52,326 nt of DNA from CAITNM01 sp037138055 (GTDB taxonomy: Bacteria; Pseudomonadota; Alphaproteobacteria; Paracaedibacterales; CAITNM01), in NCBI GenBank assembly GCA_037138055.1, contig JBAXJB010000009.1:1-52326 (forward strand), read 5' to 3'. Made by a program: the position numbers and the translations under genes. Each line of letters starts with the position of its first letter. Position 1 is the first letter of the stretch. Below the pieces are notes generated by a model, which saw only the letters and a list, made by a program, of their open reading frames with translations, was not told the DNA's origin and ran no database searches. Below, in pieces: positions 33,001 through 41,043 of the stretch.

Positions 33001-34334
33001 TAAGTTCCAAGTAGAGTGAAACATATGGTTGTGTTTCGAATAATATTTACGCCACGATTCAAGGTAGCAACTTTTCCCGTTAACGGTTTAGCAATTCCTA
33101 TCTCAGAGAATATCTTGCCTTGAAATAAATCTCGTAAAAATACAGGGGATATCGATGTGTTAGTGTGTGCTTCTAATGATAGATTAGAAGTGGATTCATT
33201 TAGAAATGGTAGAGATGACTCACTAATTCCGCTGTTGCCTGTGAAATATATACCACGCAATATTGGAGCTTCATGTGTAGCACTGGCATGAAAAATGCGA
33301 TTTATATACCCGCTAAGATTTTCTTTAATTGTTAAAAGCTCTTTAGAAAAAACAAATAGCCCATCAGCGTTGCTAGGATCTATGTTTGAGCTTAATAGCT
33401 CAGTGCGTGCCTCATCTATTTTTTCATCAAGATACTGAAATGCTTCATTGATCCAGTTTTGTGAATACATATATTGCAGATTATATGGACTTGACCATCC
33501 CAATATATTTCCTTGATTTTTAACTGGTAATTCTTGCGTAAAATTTTGAAAACCTGGAATTGCATCACAGTATGTAATAACAACATAAATAGGCAGCTGC
33601 AAGCGCAAGCTTGTTTGTGCCCTGCTGAGAGTGTGTAGCATGGTGTTTGCACGGGCTTGTAAGGCATCTGGTGATAGTTTTTCTTTGCCATAAAGATCTT
33701 TAGCGCTTATGCATAATACAATACCATTCAAAGGTCTAGATGCCCTATATCGTGCAAGAAGAATCAGAAGATTACGCCAGGCGATTGTATCTGTTTCTGT
33801 TTCTGGATTATTCAAGAATAATCGACCCGCTACATCTATAAGTACGCCACGGCTGAAAAATTTCCAACGAATAGGGGGATTAGGTTCATGCAGACTAAAA
33901 TCTGGGCTACTGTGAGGCTCGTGTAACTGAGTATGGTTCACAAGTGTTGATTTTCCAGAGTTTTTTGAACCTAAAACGATATACCAAGGTAGTTTGTATA
34001 AAGCATGTTCCCCAAAATTTTTCTTTAAAAACTCAAGGCCCTTTAGAAAAATCTGACTAATAGAATTAACTTGTATCCAACCCTGTTTTACTAAAAAAGA
34101 AGTGATGATTCCACCGAGCGGCGGAAGAGAAAAATTTCGTTTTAAAAACGATTTTTTTTCATTAAGACTGATTTTTTTATCTTTTCTAACGCTCATGTTA
34201 ATTATTAAAATACATATCAGCATGACCAATAAGCCAAAAAATATTAACAAAAAAATGAGACTAGGTAGATTATTTGTTTGATTTTGCACAAATTGAATAA
34301 AATCAGTAAAATTGCTAGGAGCGGTTGGAGTCAT
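30018..34334 (-). CDS. tssM: Type VI secretion membrane-complex protein TssM (IcmF family)
   Basis: This 1438-residue protein has an N-terminal transmembrane helix pair (SLIFLLIFFGLLVMLICILI) and a cytoplasmic GTPase-like domain with Walker A VLGSKNSGKSTLV and VLIDVAGRLF. A third helix lies near residue 440, followed by a large periplasmic region that ends with the IcmF C-terminal domain (SWTFGAPVTIGFKW, then WALLWLIRDHLA). With TssL and TssJ it forms the trans-envelope complex of the T6SS. The C-terminus carries an unusual charged, Glu/Lys-rich tail of about 45 residues. The ATG directly follows the stop of tssL. Confidence 0.95.
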   Translation of the reverse strand: MTPTAPSNFTDFIQFVQNQTNNLPSLIFLLIFFGLLVMLICILIINMSVRKDKKISLNEKKSFLKRNFSLPPLGGIITSFLVKQGWIQVNSISQIFLKGLEFLKKNFGEHALYKLPWYIVLGSKNSGKSTLVNHTQLHEPHSSPDFSLHEPNPPIRWKFFSRGVLIDVAGRLFLNNPETETDTIAWRNLLILLARYRASRPLNGIVLCISAKDLYGKEKLSPDALQARANTMLHTLSRAQTSLRLQLPIYVVITYCDAIPGFQNFTQELPVKNQGNILGWSSPYNLQYMYSQNWINEAFQYLDEKIDEARTELLSSNIDPSNADGLFVFSKELLTIKENLSGYINRIFHASATHEAPILRGIYFTGNSGISESSLPFLNESTSNLSLEAHTNTSISPVFLRDLFQGKIFSEIGIAKPLTGKVATLNRGVNIIRNTTICFTLLGTYGLFNAYDTFGEKKERILPVLSKMSSLLRDMQHLKIDEPGHSASLFDTYARQLLDMMQELQQTEFISAIVPASWFSPLHKDLHAGLQVAYQEIVIRTIYVDLLMKARELLQLRPTAGDRSTSLAALLNPLVSSEYMLLKKYVEGLCELNDMLFKFNNLKSAPDARDLDSLIMYTFNSHLPESFVGQYASFRKVLNESSYPLIDLKPYQQMARQTLSIIYENFLNALFSKNDSQTLVSRIQTLVNQTQSQNEKHLPDLTSLRSAVEDLSLTAPSLGELGSTWMDGKTFVPGKEFDKILDHIDMSPLFGRDVTQYLVDQTAIGFNRFKNFLMAINDSLVDKGLNQKALPPSHGLLTLEKYLTSLFKLSFMGVPSGKPLTTRIPVGKLVYWDSNLVQAAFSMMKDFDVFISKDLLAYPMSVQENIKIAARINLQDVLIGTLGKAQTFIETLRDVKPGTESERMLRAQINDFKAVVDPLGKLLEILKQDDVSKAYIDLRDLLCNQSQWLLTHIDTYIKQHKLYKMKQEDFDWWDGKPGASIGAFAVRDGNDLKHYVTVQRELLTSAINDFAKPIVDLLKTPAFDGAEDRDEALIERWIRLTEQVEAYNKKQPSNSLAQLENFILTALNVGNYKDSLKHLKLNDLSEISGDYLLEILREIKMKVLSRAEVLQRHQAIQNYDKLVLFFNKNLKGKFPFVGAKLEKNNGEANPEDIREFFDIFKECGDSTKVVLDQLYQIGPDMKEAVQFLLSMEDVRQLLNAYLKDPSAEKPNFNIKVNFRVAQDKENGGINILDWYIKTDEITTIDKQDKKLEGKGSWTFGAPVTIGFKWVETGNSPKPQSDSGQSSLKVESATAEFVYDSQWALLWLIRDHLAPKGSFSKVSEPNPYVLKFSIPMSDQTFTTVYNSISLIDSSSKSKGPPKIITLPTFPTSAPDLPEKIKEIKDKPVLTDGTIESTDFGFFLSETKKDTKEENPKNDGNSDEQENTREEKKKEETGEQ

Positions 34335-35135
34335 TTAAACTACCGGTCCTTGCTTTGTGAGATGAAAAATGCTTTCTAGTACTTCGTGAAGATCTTGTGA
34401 GATAAGCATCCAAATTCCATAACTTACAAATAGATAGATAAGCAGAACACTAAGTGCTGTTAAGGACCAAGCTCTTAGGTCAGGAAGCCCTTTTGTTGGT
34501 GCTTCCGTGAAAACAAAACTCAAAGAATCTTCCAGTATATAAGCGCGATCTCCTTGCATTAGTGTTGTTGATCGATGATATATAAAGCTAAAAAGCTGCT
34601 GCTTATATGATAGGATTTGTGAGTTTCCTTGGGTGCGGAATTTTCCTTGAAAACCTAATGAAAGACACAGAAGATACAGCCTTGCTAGCTCGCGCTGGAG
34701 AGGATCATTAGTTCTTAAAAGGCTTCCTATTTGAGAAAAAATTCTTTCTCCAGCAACTTGGGTTTGAAAAATTTTAGTTTCAAGGCAGTTTTGCCTCCAA
34801 TAATTTGCTCCGTGCCAAGTTTGATTTATCATCACTTCATCAGCCATTGCAACAAATATGTATTGGGCCTCTTGAATAAAAAGAGAGCTTGGTCCAACAG
34901 CAATCCGATGAAATCTTTCGCGTTGTTTATCAAAAAATGTCGTAAAGCGTTCTTGCAATGCCAACACAGGACCTGAAACGGTAATTGTCATGTCGTCATC
35001 TGTTTGTTCATCTGTTGCAATTGCCGAAGCAGAAGAGCTCCTTAAGGCCACTTCTTTAATGCGCAAAAGCTCATAGTAAAATACGTCAAACTCTTCGCTT
35101 ATAATGCCATGATGAGAAAAACTTACTATTTTCAT
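34335..35135 (-). CDS. tssL: Type VI secretion protein TssL (DotU family)
   Basis: This 266-residue cytoplasmic-domain protein has a DotU-type helical domain: QEAQYIFVAMADEVMINQTW followed by HGANYWRQNCLETKIF, and YLLCLSLGFQGKFR. A single C-terminal transmembrane helix (LTALSVLLIYLFVSYGIWML) anchors it to the inner membrane. There is no peptidoglycan-binding extension. It binds TssM and links the membrane complex to TssK. It sits between tssK (4-bp overlap) and tssM (adjacent). Confidence 0.95.
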   Translation of the reverse strand: MKIVSFSHHGIISEEFDVFYYELLRIKEVALRSSSASAIATDEQTDDDMTITVSGPVLALQERFTTFFDKQRERFHRIAVGPSSLFIQEAQYIFVAMADEVMINQTWHGANYWRQNCLETKIFQTQVAGERIFSQIGSLLRTNDPLQRELARLYLLCLSLGFQGKFRTQGNSQILSYKQQLFSFIYHRSTTLMQGDRAYILEDSLSFVFTEAPTKGLPDLRAWSLTALSVLLIYLFVSYGIWMLISQDLHEVLESIFHLTKQGPVV

Positions 35136-36460
35136 GGGGAATCATTCTGACGAACAAAAAGGGTAATGTCCAAAGGACGTTTATCTGAGGTATCTCCTGG
35201 ATTAAAGATATTTAAATTTTTCCTTGATCTAACAAATTCATCATCTTTTTTAATCACAAAAAGAAGTGTACCAGCATTAGGAATAAGGTCTTCTAATTCA
35301 TCGTCCTTGATTGATGTTCTTATTGCACCTGAAATTCGTCGTGTGCTCACGACATCTATTTTTTCATCCGAAGTAATGATAGCCTCTTGAACCCAATCAT
35401 ACATTTGATTTTCACTCATGCCCGGGGGGCAACGAAACCCTATATATAGATCGCCATTAGTGTAAGAAGGCTGTAAATGAAGATAAAAAAGCCTGTCTTG
35501 TTGATGAAAAGGAATGCTTAGATAGCGCTGTTGTATGGAAGAAATTGTTTTTTCAAAAATATTTAAAAAATATTCTATACTGTTCCCTGGATTAAAGGGG
35601 TCATATGTTGGGAGGATACCAGGAATTTGGATTGTTTGTAGCGGTAGCAGATTAGCTGCAATGTTAAGTAAATGATCAAAAAGTCTTTCTGGATGTAATT
35701 TTTCAATCCCAGTTAATGGTTCAAGGATACATAGGCATGAAATGAGCGGTTTCAATGTTGCTTGTGTTTCTCGGAGTATAGGGCCTGAAGTAGTCTGCTG
35801 TGATTTGTTTATCAAGTATGCAGCTTTTTGTCGAATGTTTAGAACTATTTCTGCCAACCGTTTTCTAATTGGGTGCCCAGCTAAAATTGATAATGAGGCG
35901 GAAAGGAAAGATTTTAGGGAGAATTGTTTCCCATCAAACATAAGTTTTATTAACGGAAACCCTATACATTCGCTGGGAACTGTTTCTGGATTTAAAAATA
36001 ATTTTGGCCGCAAAATTGGCAAATTGATAACATTATCAGAACTGTTTTCATCAACAATATTGTTGTATTCGATAGAATCGTAACGTTTCTTGTTGTTGCT
36101 TGTTTGATGTAGGCACAAGCAAAGTGTGATTTCGGCTGAGCTTTTTAAAGCTAGGTCCGCAAGATTGTACCTAAGGTTAAGCGGATGCTCTTCATTTATT
36201 GTGTTTTCTGAACCATGTAAAACTGTTGTGCCGTCAGGAAGAATCGCCAAAAGTTGGGAAATTTCTACAATGCCTTGGGCTAGAAGACTTTGATCAATTT
36301 CTAACTCTAATATCCCCCATCCTGTGTATGCGCTGCTCAAACCTGCGGTATAGAGTAACTGCTCTAAGCGTTGCTCACTGTATTGAAAGTGCTGAGGACT
36401 TAACAGCATTCCCTCGTGCCACTGCACTTTATAAACATTAGAAAGCATAGTTTGGGGCAT
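35132..36460 (-). CDS. tssK: Type VI secretion baseplate protein TssK
   Basis: This 442-residue protein opens with the TssK signature VQWHEGMLLSPQHFQYSEQR. Further conserved parts are GWGILELEID, the central stretch PLIKLMFDGKQFSLK, and the C-terminal receptor-binding domain with RLFYLHLQPSYTNGDLYIGF. TssK is a trimer that connects the baseplate to TssL/TssM. It is the first gene of the minus-strand tssK-tssL-tssM-tssA operon. The ATG at 36460 or the internal ATG five residues later could be used. The remaining T6SS genes (sheath, Hcp, VgrG, ClpV, TssE/F/G/J) are not in the window. Confidence 0.95.
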   Translation of the reverse strand: MPQTMLSNVYKVQWHEGMLLSPQHFQYSEQRLEQLLYTAGLSSAYTGWGILELEIDQSLLAQGIVEISQLLAILPDGTTVLHGSENTINEEHPLNLRYNLADLALKSSAEITLCLCLHQTSNNKKRYDSIEYNNIVDENSSDNVINLPILRPKLFLNPETVPSECIGFPLIKLMFDGKQFSLKSFLSASLSILAGHPIRKRLAEIVLNIRQKAAYLINKSQQTTSGPILRETQATLKPLISCLCILEPLTGIEKLHPERLFDHLLNIAANLLPLQTIQIPGILPTYDPFNPGNSIEYFLNIFEKTISSIQQRYLSIPFHQQDRLFYLHLQPSYTNGDLYIGFRCPPGMSENQMYDWVQEAIITSDEKIDVVSTRRISGAIRTSIKDDELEDLIPNAGTLLFVIKKDDEFVRSRKNLNIFNPGDTSDKRPLDITLFVRQNDSP

Positions 36461-36607
36461 AGTGCTTTAATAAGAGTATTTTAATAAAATTATGCGAACT
36501 TTTGTAGCGAATGGCAAGAAATTCCTTTAAAAGAAAGTTATTGCTCAGAAAACTTAGGTGCTTTTCTGTTTTGCAGTAGAATCTGCTTACTAAAATAACG
36601 TTTTTAT

Positions 36608-36636
36608 TTGACTGTTGGCTTAAAATTTCTTATTGT
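36608..36636 (+). promoter_or_regulatory. Putative sigma-70 promoter for tRNA-Tyr
   Basis: TTGACT (36608-36613) and TATTGT (36631-36636) are 17 bp apart, ending 12 bp before the mature tRNA 5' end, a standard distance. Confidence 0.55.
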
Positions 36637-36648
36637 GGTCACACCTTT

Positions 36649-36734
36649 GGAAGGGTGGCCGAGTGGTTAAAGGCAGCAGACTGTAAATCTGCCGACGGAT
36701 GTCTACGTAGGTTCGAACCCTACCCCTTCCACCA
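36649..36734 (+). tRNA. tRNA-Tyr (GTA)
   Basis: The acceptor stem GGAAGGG pairs with CCCTTCC and CCA is encoded (36732-36734). The GTA anticodon lies in the loop CTGTAAA, and a long class II variable arm (GCCGACGGATGTCTACGTA region) is present, as in bacterial tRNA-Tyr. The T-loop is TTCGAAC. It converges on parB with a 5-bp gap. Confidence 0.96.
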
Positions 36735-36739
36735 TTTTC

Positions 36740-37594
36740 TTATTGTAAAATCTCTAAAAGCTTATCTAGCTGCGATAAATTTTTAAAATGGATCGTGAGT
36801 GCCCCAGCTTCTCCTTTAATAGCTAAATTTACTTTCATATCTAGAGTTTCACTTAATTGCGATGTTATGGACTCTATGTCCGAATCAACCGGACTTGAAA
36901 ATTCTTTAGCAATTTTTTGCTCTGGAAATTTAAGTTTTTTTTGCTTTTTAACTAGCTGCTCAGTATCACGTACGCTAAGTTTTTCTTGTAAAATTCGCTC
37001 AACTAACTCATCAGGGTTATCTGAAGTAATGATTGCCCGTGCATGACCAGCGCTTAATTTGTTCTCTCGGAGTAGCGCTTTTATTTGTGGAGACAAAGCA
37101 CTTAGACGTATCATATTAGCTACATAGCTTCGACTCTTGCCTATGCTGCTAGCAATTTGCTCCTGCGTTAGATTGAATTCACCCTGTAACCTTTTTATAG
37201 CTTCGCTTTCTTCAACGGGATTAAGATCATGTCGTTGCAGGTTTTCTATAAGTCCTATTTCCAATGCTTCTTGGTCATTGCAGTTAATAATAACAACTGG
37301 CACTCGTTCCAGGTTTGCAAGCTTTGCTGCTCTCCACCTTCTTTCTCCGGCTATTATTTCAAAGCGACCAGCTTGAATTTGCCTAACGAGTAGAGGCTGC
37401 AATATTCCTTTTCGTTGAACAGATAAAACTAAATCTGACAATTCTTCTTGAGAAAATTCTTGGCGTGGCTGATTGCGCCCTGCTTGAATTGAAGTTACAT
37501 CAATAGACTGTGGTGTCTGCTGTGCATGTGGAATATTTACTTCGCCTAATAATGCTGCGAGACCTTTTCCGAGTGTTGGTCTAGTGGGTATCAT
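36740..37594 (-). CDS. parB: Chromosome-partitioning protein ParB
   Basis: This 284-residue DNA-binding CTPase loads at parS. It has the N-terminal ParA-interacting start (PTLGKGLAALLG), the ParB-N CTP-binding motif FEIIAGERRWRAAKLANL, a helix-turn-helix NLTQEQIASSIGKSRSYVAN and a C-terminal dimerisation region. It follows parA with a 2-bp gap in the same operon. Two perfect target parS sites lie close by, at 38517 and 39130. Confidence 0.97.
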   Translation of the reverse strand: MIPTRPTLGKGLAALLGEVNIPHAQQTPQSIDVTSIQAGRNQPRQEFSQEELSDLVLSVQRKGILQPLLVRQIQAGRFEIIAGERRWRAAKLANLERVPVVIINCNDQEALEIGLIENLQRHDLNPVEESEAIKRLQGEFNLTQEQIASSIGKSRSYVANMIRLSALSPQIKALLRENKLSAGHARAIITSDNPDELVERILQEKLSVRDTEQLVKKQKKLKFPEQKIAKEFSSPVDSDIESITSQLSETLDMKVNLAIKGEAGALTIHFKNLSQLDKLLEILQ

Positions 37595-37596
37595 TT

Positions 37597-38367
37597 CTAT
37601 GCCGCCTTTTGTGTGTGTATGCGTTGTAGCAGTTCTTTTGTTGCATCCATGTATGATATGGCGCCGGTGCTTTTTACGTCGTATAAAATAATTGGCTTTC
37701 CGTGGGATGGTGCTTCAGCAATCTTAACATTCCTTGGTATTACAGCCGTGAACACATTTTGCTGAAAATGAAAGCGAATATCGTTTGCGATTTGCTGGTT
37801 GAGCGTGCTTCGCTTGTCATACATAGTTAAAAGAATTCCTAATAATTGTAACTTAGGATTTAAGCCTCCCTGAATTCGCTGAATGATCTGCATAATGTGA
37901 GTTATTCCTTCTAATGCATAGTATTCGCACTGCATAGGAATAATTATATGCGTGCTTGCGGTTAGCGCATTGACCGTAAGAAGTCCTAAAGAAGGTGGGC
38001 AATCAATAAGAATATAGTCATATTTTTCTTTGAACCCCAAAATTTTATTGTGCAAAACAAATTCTCGGTTTTGTACCTGTAATAGCTCAATATCTGCTGC
38101 TGCCAAATCCATATTTGCACTAATTAAATCTAAGTGAGGAATGTAAGTGCTCTGAATTGGATTGCCTGACTGACCGGCCATCCAATCATAAGAGCCAAGA
38201 TTTTTTTTGTTTCCGTTTACTCCTGAAGTGCTATTCCCTTGAGGGTCAAAATCAATAAGCAAAGTTTTAAATTGAGAAGCTGCAATGATAGTTGCCATGT
38301 TTACAGCTGTAGTTGTTTTGCCCACTCCTCCCTTTTGATTTCCGAACATAATAATTTTTGCTGTCAT
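37597..38367 (-). CDS. parA: Chromosome-partitioning ATPase ParA
   Basis: This 256-residue ATPase has the deviant Walker A motif GNQKGGVGKTTTAVNMA, DFDPQGNSTSG and the later DYILIDCPPSLGLLTVNAL. It forms the nucleoid-bound gradient that moves ParB-parS complexes. Its start overlaps the stop of rsmG by 4 bp; the order rsmG-parA-parB is the classical origin-proximal arrangement. Confidence 0.97.
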   Translation of the reverse strand: MTAKIIMFGNQKGGVGKTTTAVNMATIIAASQFKTLLIDFDPQGNSTSGVNGNKKNLGSYDWMAGQSGNPIQSTYIPHLDLISANMDLAAADIELLQVQNREFVLHNKILGFKEKYDYILIDCPPSLGLLTVNALTASTHIIIPMQCEYYALEGITHIMQIIQRIQGGLNPKLQLLGILLTMYDKRSTLNQQIANDIRFHFQQNVFTAVIPRNVKIAEAPSHGKPIILYDVKSTGAISYMDATKELLQRIHTQKAA

Positions 38368-38933
38368 TTTTTACACACATTCCAAACTTTTATGATGAAG
38401 CCGTTTTCATGAATTGTATTTTGAGAGAGTTCGTATTGAAAATTCCAATTATTCTTTGCTTCGGCAATTTCATCCTCTATTTTTTCACCCTTTAAGAATA
38501 TTCCGCGTGCATCTATTGTTTCACGTGAAACAAATACCATTGCCTCTAGTAAATTATTTAAAGATGAAAAAGCTCGACTTGTCACGACTGTTGCATTGTG
38601 TATTTTTACATCTGTCCAACCACACTCGTGAATGGTAACAGGTAGCCTGTATAGATTTTTTATATGGTTCAGAAATACATTTTTTTTGCTTGTCGGTTCA
38701 ATTAGATGTACATTACTAGCTCCATCAATTGCTAATATCATTCCTGGTAAGCCAGCACCGCTTCCTATGTCTATTATAATGTCTTTGCTGTAGTCCACGA
38801 ATGACGATAGTTGTAAGGAATCAAGTATGTGACGACTATGAATATTTTTTATCGTATCGTCATGAATTAGATTTATTGATTTATTCCATTTTATTAATTC
38901 GGCGATAAAGGGCAAAAATATTTTAGGACTCAT
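38364..38933 (-). CDS. rsmG: 16S rRNA (guanine-527-N7)-methyltransferase RsmG
   Basis: This 189-residue methyltransferase contains KWNKSINLI and the HILDSLQL segment, then the SAM-binding motif IIDIGSGAGLPGMILAI and the VVTSRAFSSL region of GidB/RsmG. It modifies G527 of 16S rRNA. The gene carries a perfect parS (38517-38532) inside its coding region, which encodes VSRET. It is the first gene of rsmG-parA-parB. mnmG (gidA), often found upstream, is not here; hslO lies there instead. Confidence 0.94.
   Translation of the reverse strand: MSPKIFLPFIAELIKWNKSINLIHDDTIKNIHSRHILDSLQLSSFVDYSKDIIIDIGSGAGLPGMILAIDGASNVHLIEPTSKKNVFLNHIKNLYRLPVTIHECGWTDVKIHNATVVTSRAFSSLNNLLEAMVFVSRETIDARGIFLKGEKIEDEIAEAKNNWNFQYELSQNTIHENGFIIKVWNVCKK
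38517..38532. promoter_or_regulatory. Perfect parS site inside rsmG
   Basis: The 16-base palindrome TGTTTCACGTGAAACA is identical to the chromosomal parS consensus bound by ParB. It lies in the rsmG coding sequence and encodes VSRET. Confidence 0.96.
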
Positions 38934-38979
38934 ATTAGATTTTTCTAAAAAAGAAAGATAATTTAATTATATCTCAATC

Positions 38980-39828
38980 TTATGAATCAATTTCATTTTT
39001 GTCTATAGCATATTTTTTGTTGCAGTACTCGCAAATAACAACTATTTCTTTATCTGGATTCTGGCTGTCAAAATTTTTAACAATACTAACAATTTTTTCG
39101 TGATTGCAAGTGCACTTAAAAGTTAGGTGTGTTTCACGTGAAACAATTGGGGTCAGACTTCCAAAAACTAAATTTATAAATTTTTCCATTGGCAGATCGG
39201 AATTTAGTAATTCATTATGTTTTACTGTTGATGCAAGGCAAGATGCTTCTAGCCATGCGTCGTTTTCTTCAGCGCTATCTGTATCCCGGGTCGCTGGAAT
39301 GCGTTGCAAAATCAAGGCAGCACTTGAGATATTTTTTTCTTCAACAGAGCTGCACAGCATAACAATCGTCGGAATCTGTTGAGACTGAATAAAATAGTGC
39401 TGAAAGCATTCCTGTAAATTTGAAGCGCTCAGATCTATGATGGTCTGGTAATGCTGGTTTTCAAAATCAATTGTGAAAACTAACATGCCTTTGTGACCAA
39501 AAAGTTGAGGCACTGATAGTTCGTCAAGACCTACTTCAGATGTTGAATCAAGAGTTGCGCAGCATCTGAAAGATTCACAATTTATTGAGTTAACAAGAGC
39601 CAACTTAACAGGTGATGTTCCAGTTAATTGCATGGTTGCTTGTGTGTCTGACTTTATGTCCATTGTGAAACACTGCGAGATCGCGCTCATTTCTGCCAAA
39701 AGTTTGTTTATTTTTTTAGGATAGCTATGATTTTTTAGCGCTTCTGTGGTCGAATGGGTTAATCTGCAAAAATGTCCTTTTAAAGTGCCATTGTTTAAAT
39801 AGAACGATAAACATTTGTCTGTGTTCAT
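38980..39828 (-). CDS. hslO: Redox-regulated chaperone Hsp33
   Basis: This 282-residue protein is a holdase chaperone activated by oxidation. Its C-terminal redox switch shows the CxC...CxxC zinc motif: FKCTCNHEK and later VICEYCNKK. The N-terminal domain includes LSFYLNNGTLKGHFCRL and GHKGMLVFTIDFENQHYQ, in which the usual substrate-binding beta-sheet can be recognised. It has a perfect parS inside its gene (39130-39145). It sits upstream of rsmG on the same strand with a 46-bp gap. Confidence 0.88.
   Translation of the reverse strand: MNTDKCLSFYLNNGTLKGHFCRLTHSTTEALKNHSYPKKINKLLAEMSAISQCFTMDIKSDTQATMQLTGTSPVKLALVNSINCESFRCCATLDSTSEVGLDELSVPQLFGHKGMLVFTIDFENQHYQTIIDLSASNLQECFQHYFIQSQQIPTIVMLCSSVEEKNISSAALILQRIPATRDTDSAEENDAWLEASCLASTVKHNELLNSDLPMEKFINLVFGSLTPIVSRETHLTFKCTCNHEKIVSIVKNFDSQNPDKEIVVICEYCNKKYAIDKNEIDS
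39130..39145. promoter_or_regulatory. Perfect parS site inside hslO
   Basis: A second TGTTTCACGTGAAACA, 613 bp from the first. It encodes the same VSRET pentapeptide, just before the zinc-binding CxC motif of Hsp33. Confidence 0.96.
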
Positions 39829-39895
39829 TTAATTTCACATTATCTAGATGTGATCAAAGTATCAAATGTCTATCGATTAATCTAGTGCTAATATT

Positions 39896-40999
39896 CTACT
39901 TGTTATGAAGAGCTGAAGCATCTTGAGCTGCTATCGCAAAGCCACGCATTAAACGCGAATATGTGCCTGAGTATAAAAGAAACAATCTGTTTTTTTTGTA
40001 AAATTCATAAAAAAAACGTGAAGTAGAAATTCTCTTTTTGCCAGCATTGAATAACTCTGCTTGTTGATCGTGTAATCTTGCTCTAAATGTCAGTAATGGG
40101 TATGTGATGGCAGTTTGGGCACAGGTAATTACGGCCCCCATCTGGAGAGATTCATAAAAACTGGGAGTTTCGCCCTTTACTATTAAAGGGCTTATATAAT
40201 TCTTTAGCGCTAAAAAAGTGCCGACATGTACAAAGCTGGTTTGAAAGGTTAGTGTTCCTCCAGTAAAAAGCCATTCTCTGCTTTTCCAAAACTGTGCCCA
40301 GTTAATTTTTGTATCAAAGAACGGAATATCTCTTTTATTTAAAAGGCACACCTTTATGCGTTCAAAGGGATTCATGCAGATTACATCGCTCCCTGCTATA
40401 ATAGTCGTGGCGCATAACTGTGGAATTAATGGGTATTCCTTTGATAAGTCAGGCATTAACACTTTTGCTTGAGGTGTAACCGTCAAATACAGAGAATAAA
40501 TTACCTGTGATCTGAGAAATGTTTCTGCGCTATGAACGCTTAAAAGACCAATGTAAGGAATTTTCTTGCTAAACAAATCATGAGCTATGTTTTTGTAAGA
40601 TGATCCAGTGACTTGTCGAAGAATAGTCGGTATGTCAAAAGCAAGAGATAAGCAGGCTCGTTTGGTGCTTTGAGTAAAATTTTCAAGAAAAACTTGATGA
40701 TTTCTTGGTTTGCTGATGGTGCTGCTAGTTGTGCAGTTCGGTTTTTCAGTGTCTATATTTGTATTATCAGAATTTTTTGAGTGAGCTTTTATGCAAAAAA
40801 CTAAAATACACAAAGCAAATTTAAGAAGCAAAATTAAGTTCTCGCTTGTTAGTTTTGATCTCTGAATTTTATTATTAATGAAAATAAGTACAACATCAAC
40901 TTTCTGTGTGCTATATCTTTTATCATTGTGCACAAACTTCGTTTCATTAATGCGCTTCTTGTGTGATACTTTTTCATGAAGATATTGTTCTAGAGCCAC
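39896..40999 (-). CDS. Mitochondrial-carrier (SLC25)-like protein
   Basis: This 367-residue protein has three homologous segments of about 90 residues in its last 260 residues. Each starts a helix with a proline-centred motif: IPTILRQ (Pro124), NPFERIKV (Pro211, exact Px[DE]xx[KR]) and YPLLTFRAR (Pro301). The prolines are 87 and 90 residues apart. The even-helix motifs REWLFTGG and LFLLYSGTYSRLMRG resemble the [DE]GxxxLYxG...R signature of carriers. Residues 1-110 are extra and poorly conserved, with a hydrophobic stretch (LILLLKFALCILVFCI) that could be a signal peptide; a TTG at 40831 could start it. Carriers are eukaryotic proteins; the best-known bacterial case is the Legionella effector LncP. 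Transport specificity cannot be predicted. Confidence 0.7.
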   Translation of the reverse strand: MALEQYLHEKVSHKKRINETKFVHNDKRYSTQKVDVVLIFINNKIQRSKLTSENLILLLKFALCILVFCIKAHSKNSDNTNIDTEKPNCTTSSTISKPRNHQVFLENFTQSTKRACLSLAFDIPTILRQVTGSSYKNIAHDLFSKKIPYIGLLSVHSAETFLRSQVIYSLYLTVTPQAKVLMPDLSKEYPLIPQLCATTIIAGSDVICMNPFERIKVCLLNKRDIPFFDTKINWAQFWKSREWLFTGGTLTFQTSFVHVGTFLALKNYISPLIVKGETPSFYESLQMGAVITCAQTAITYPLLTFRARLHDQQAELFNAGKKRISTSRFFYEFYKKNRLFLLYSGTYSRLMRGFAIAAQDASALHNK

Positions 41000-41043
41000 A
41001 TCGAAGATGTATTTTATCTAAATTTTATTTTATTAAAGAGCAA

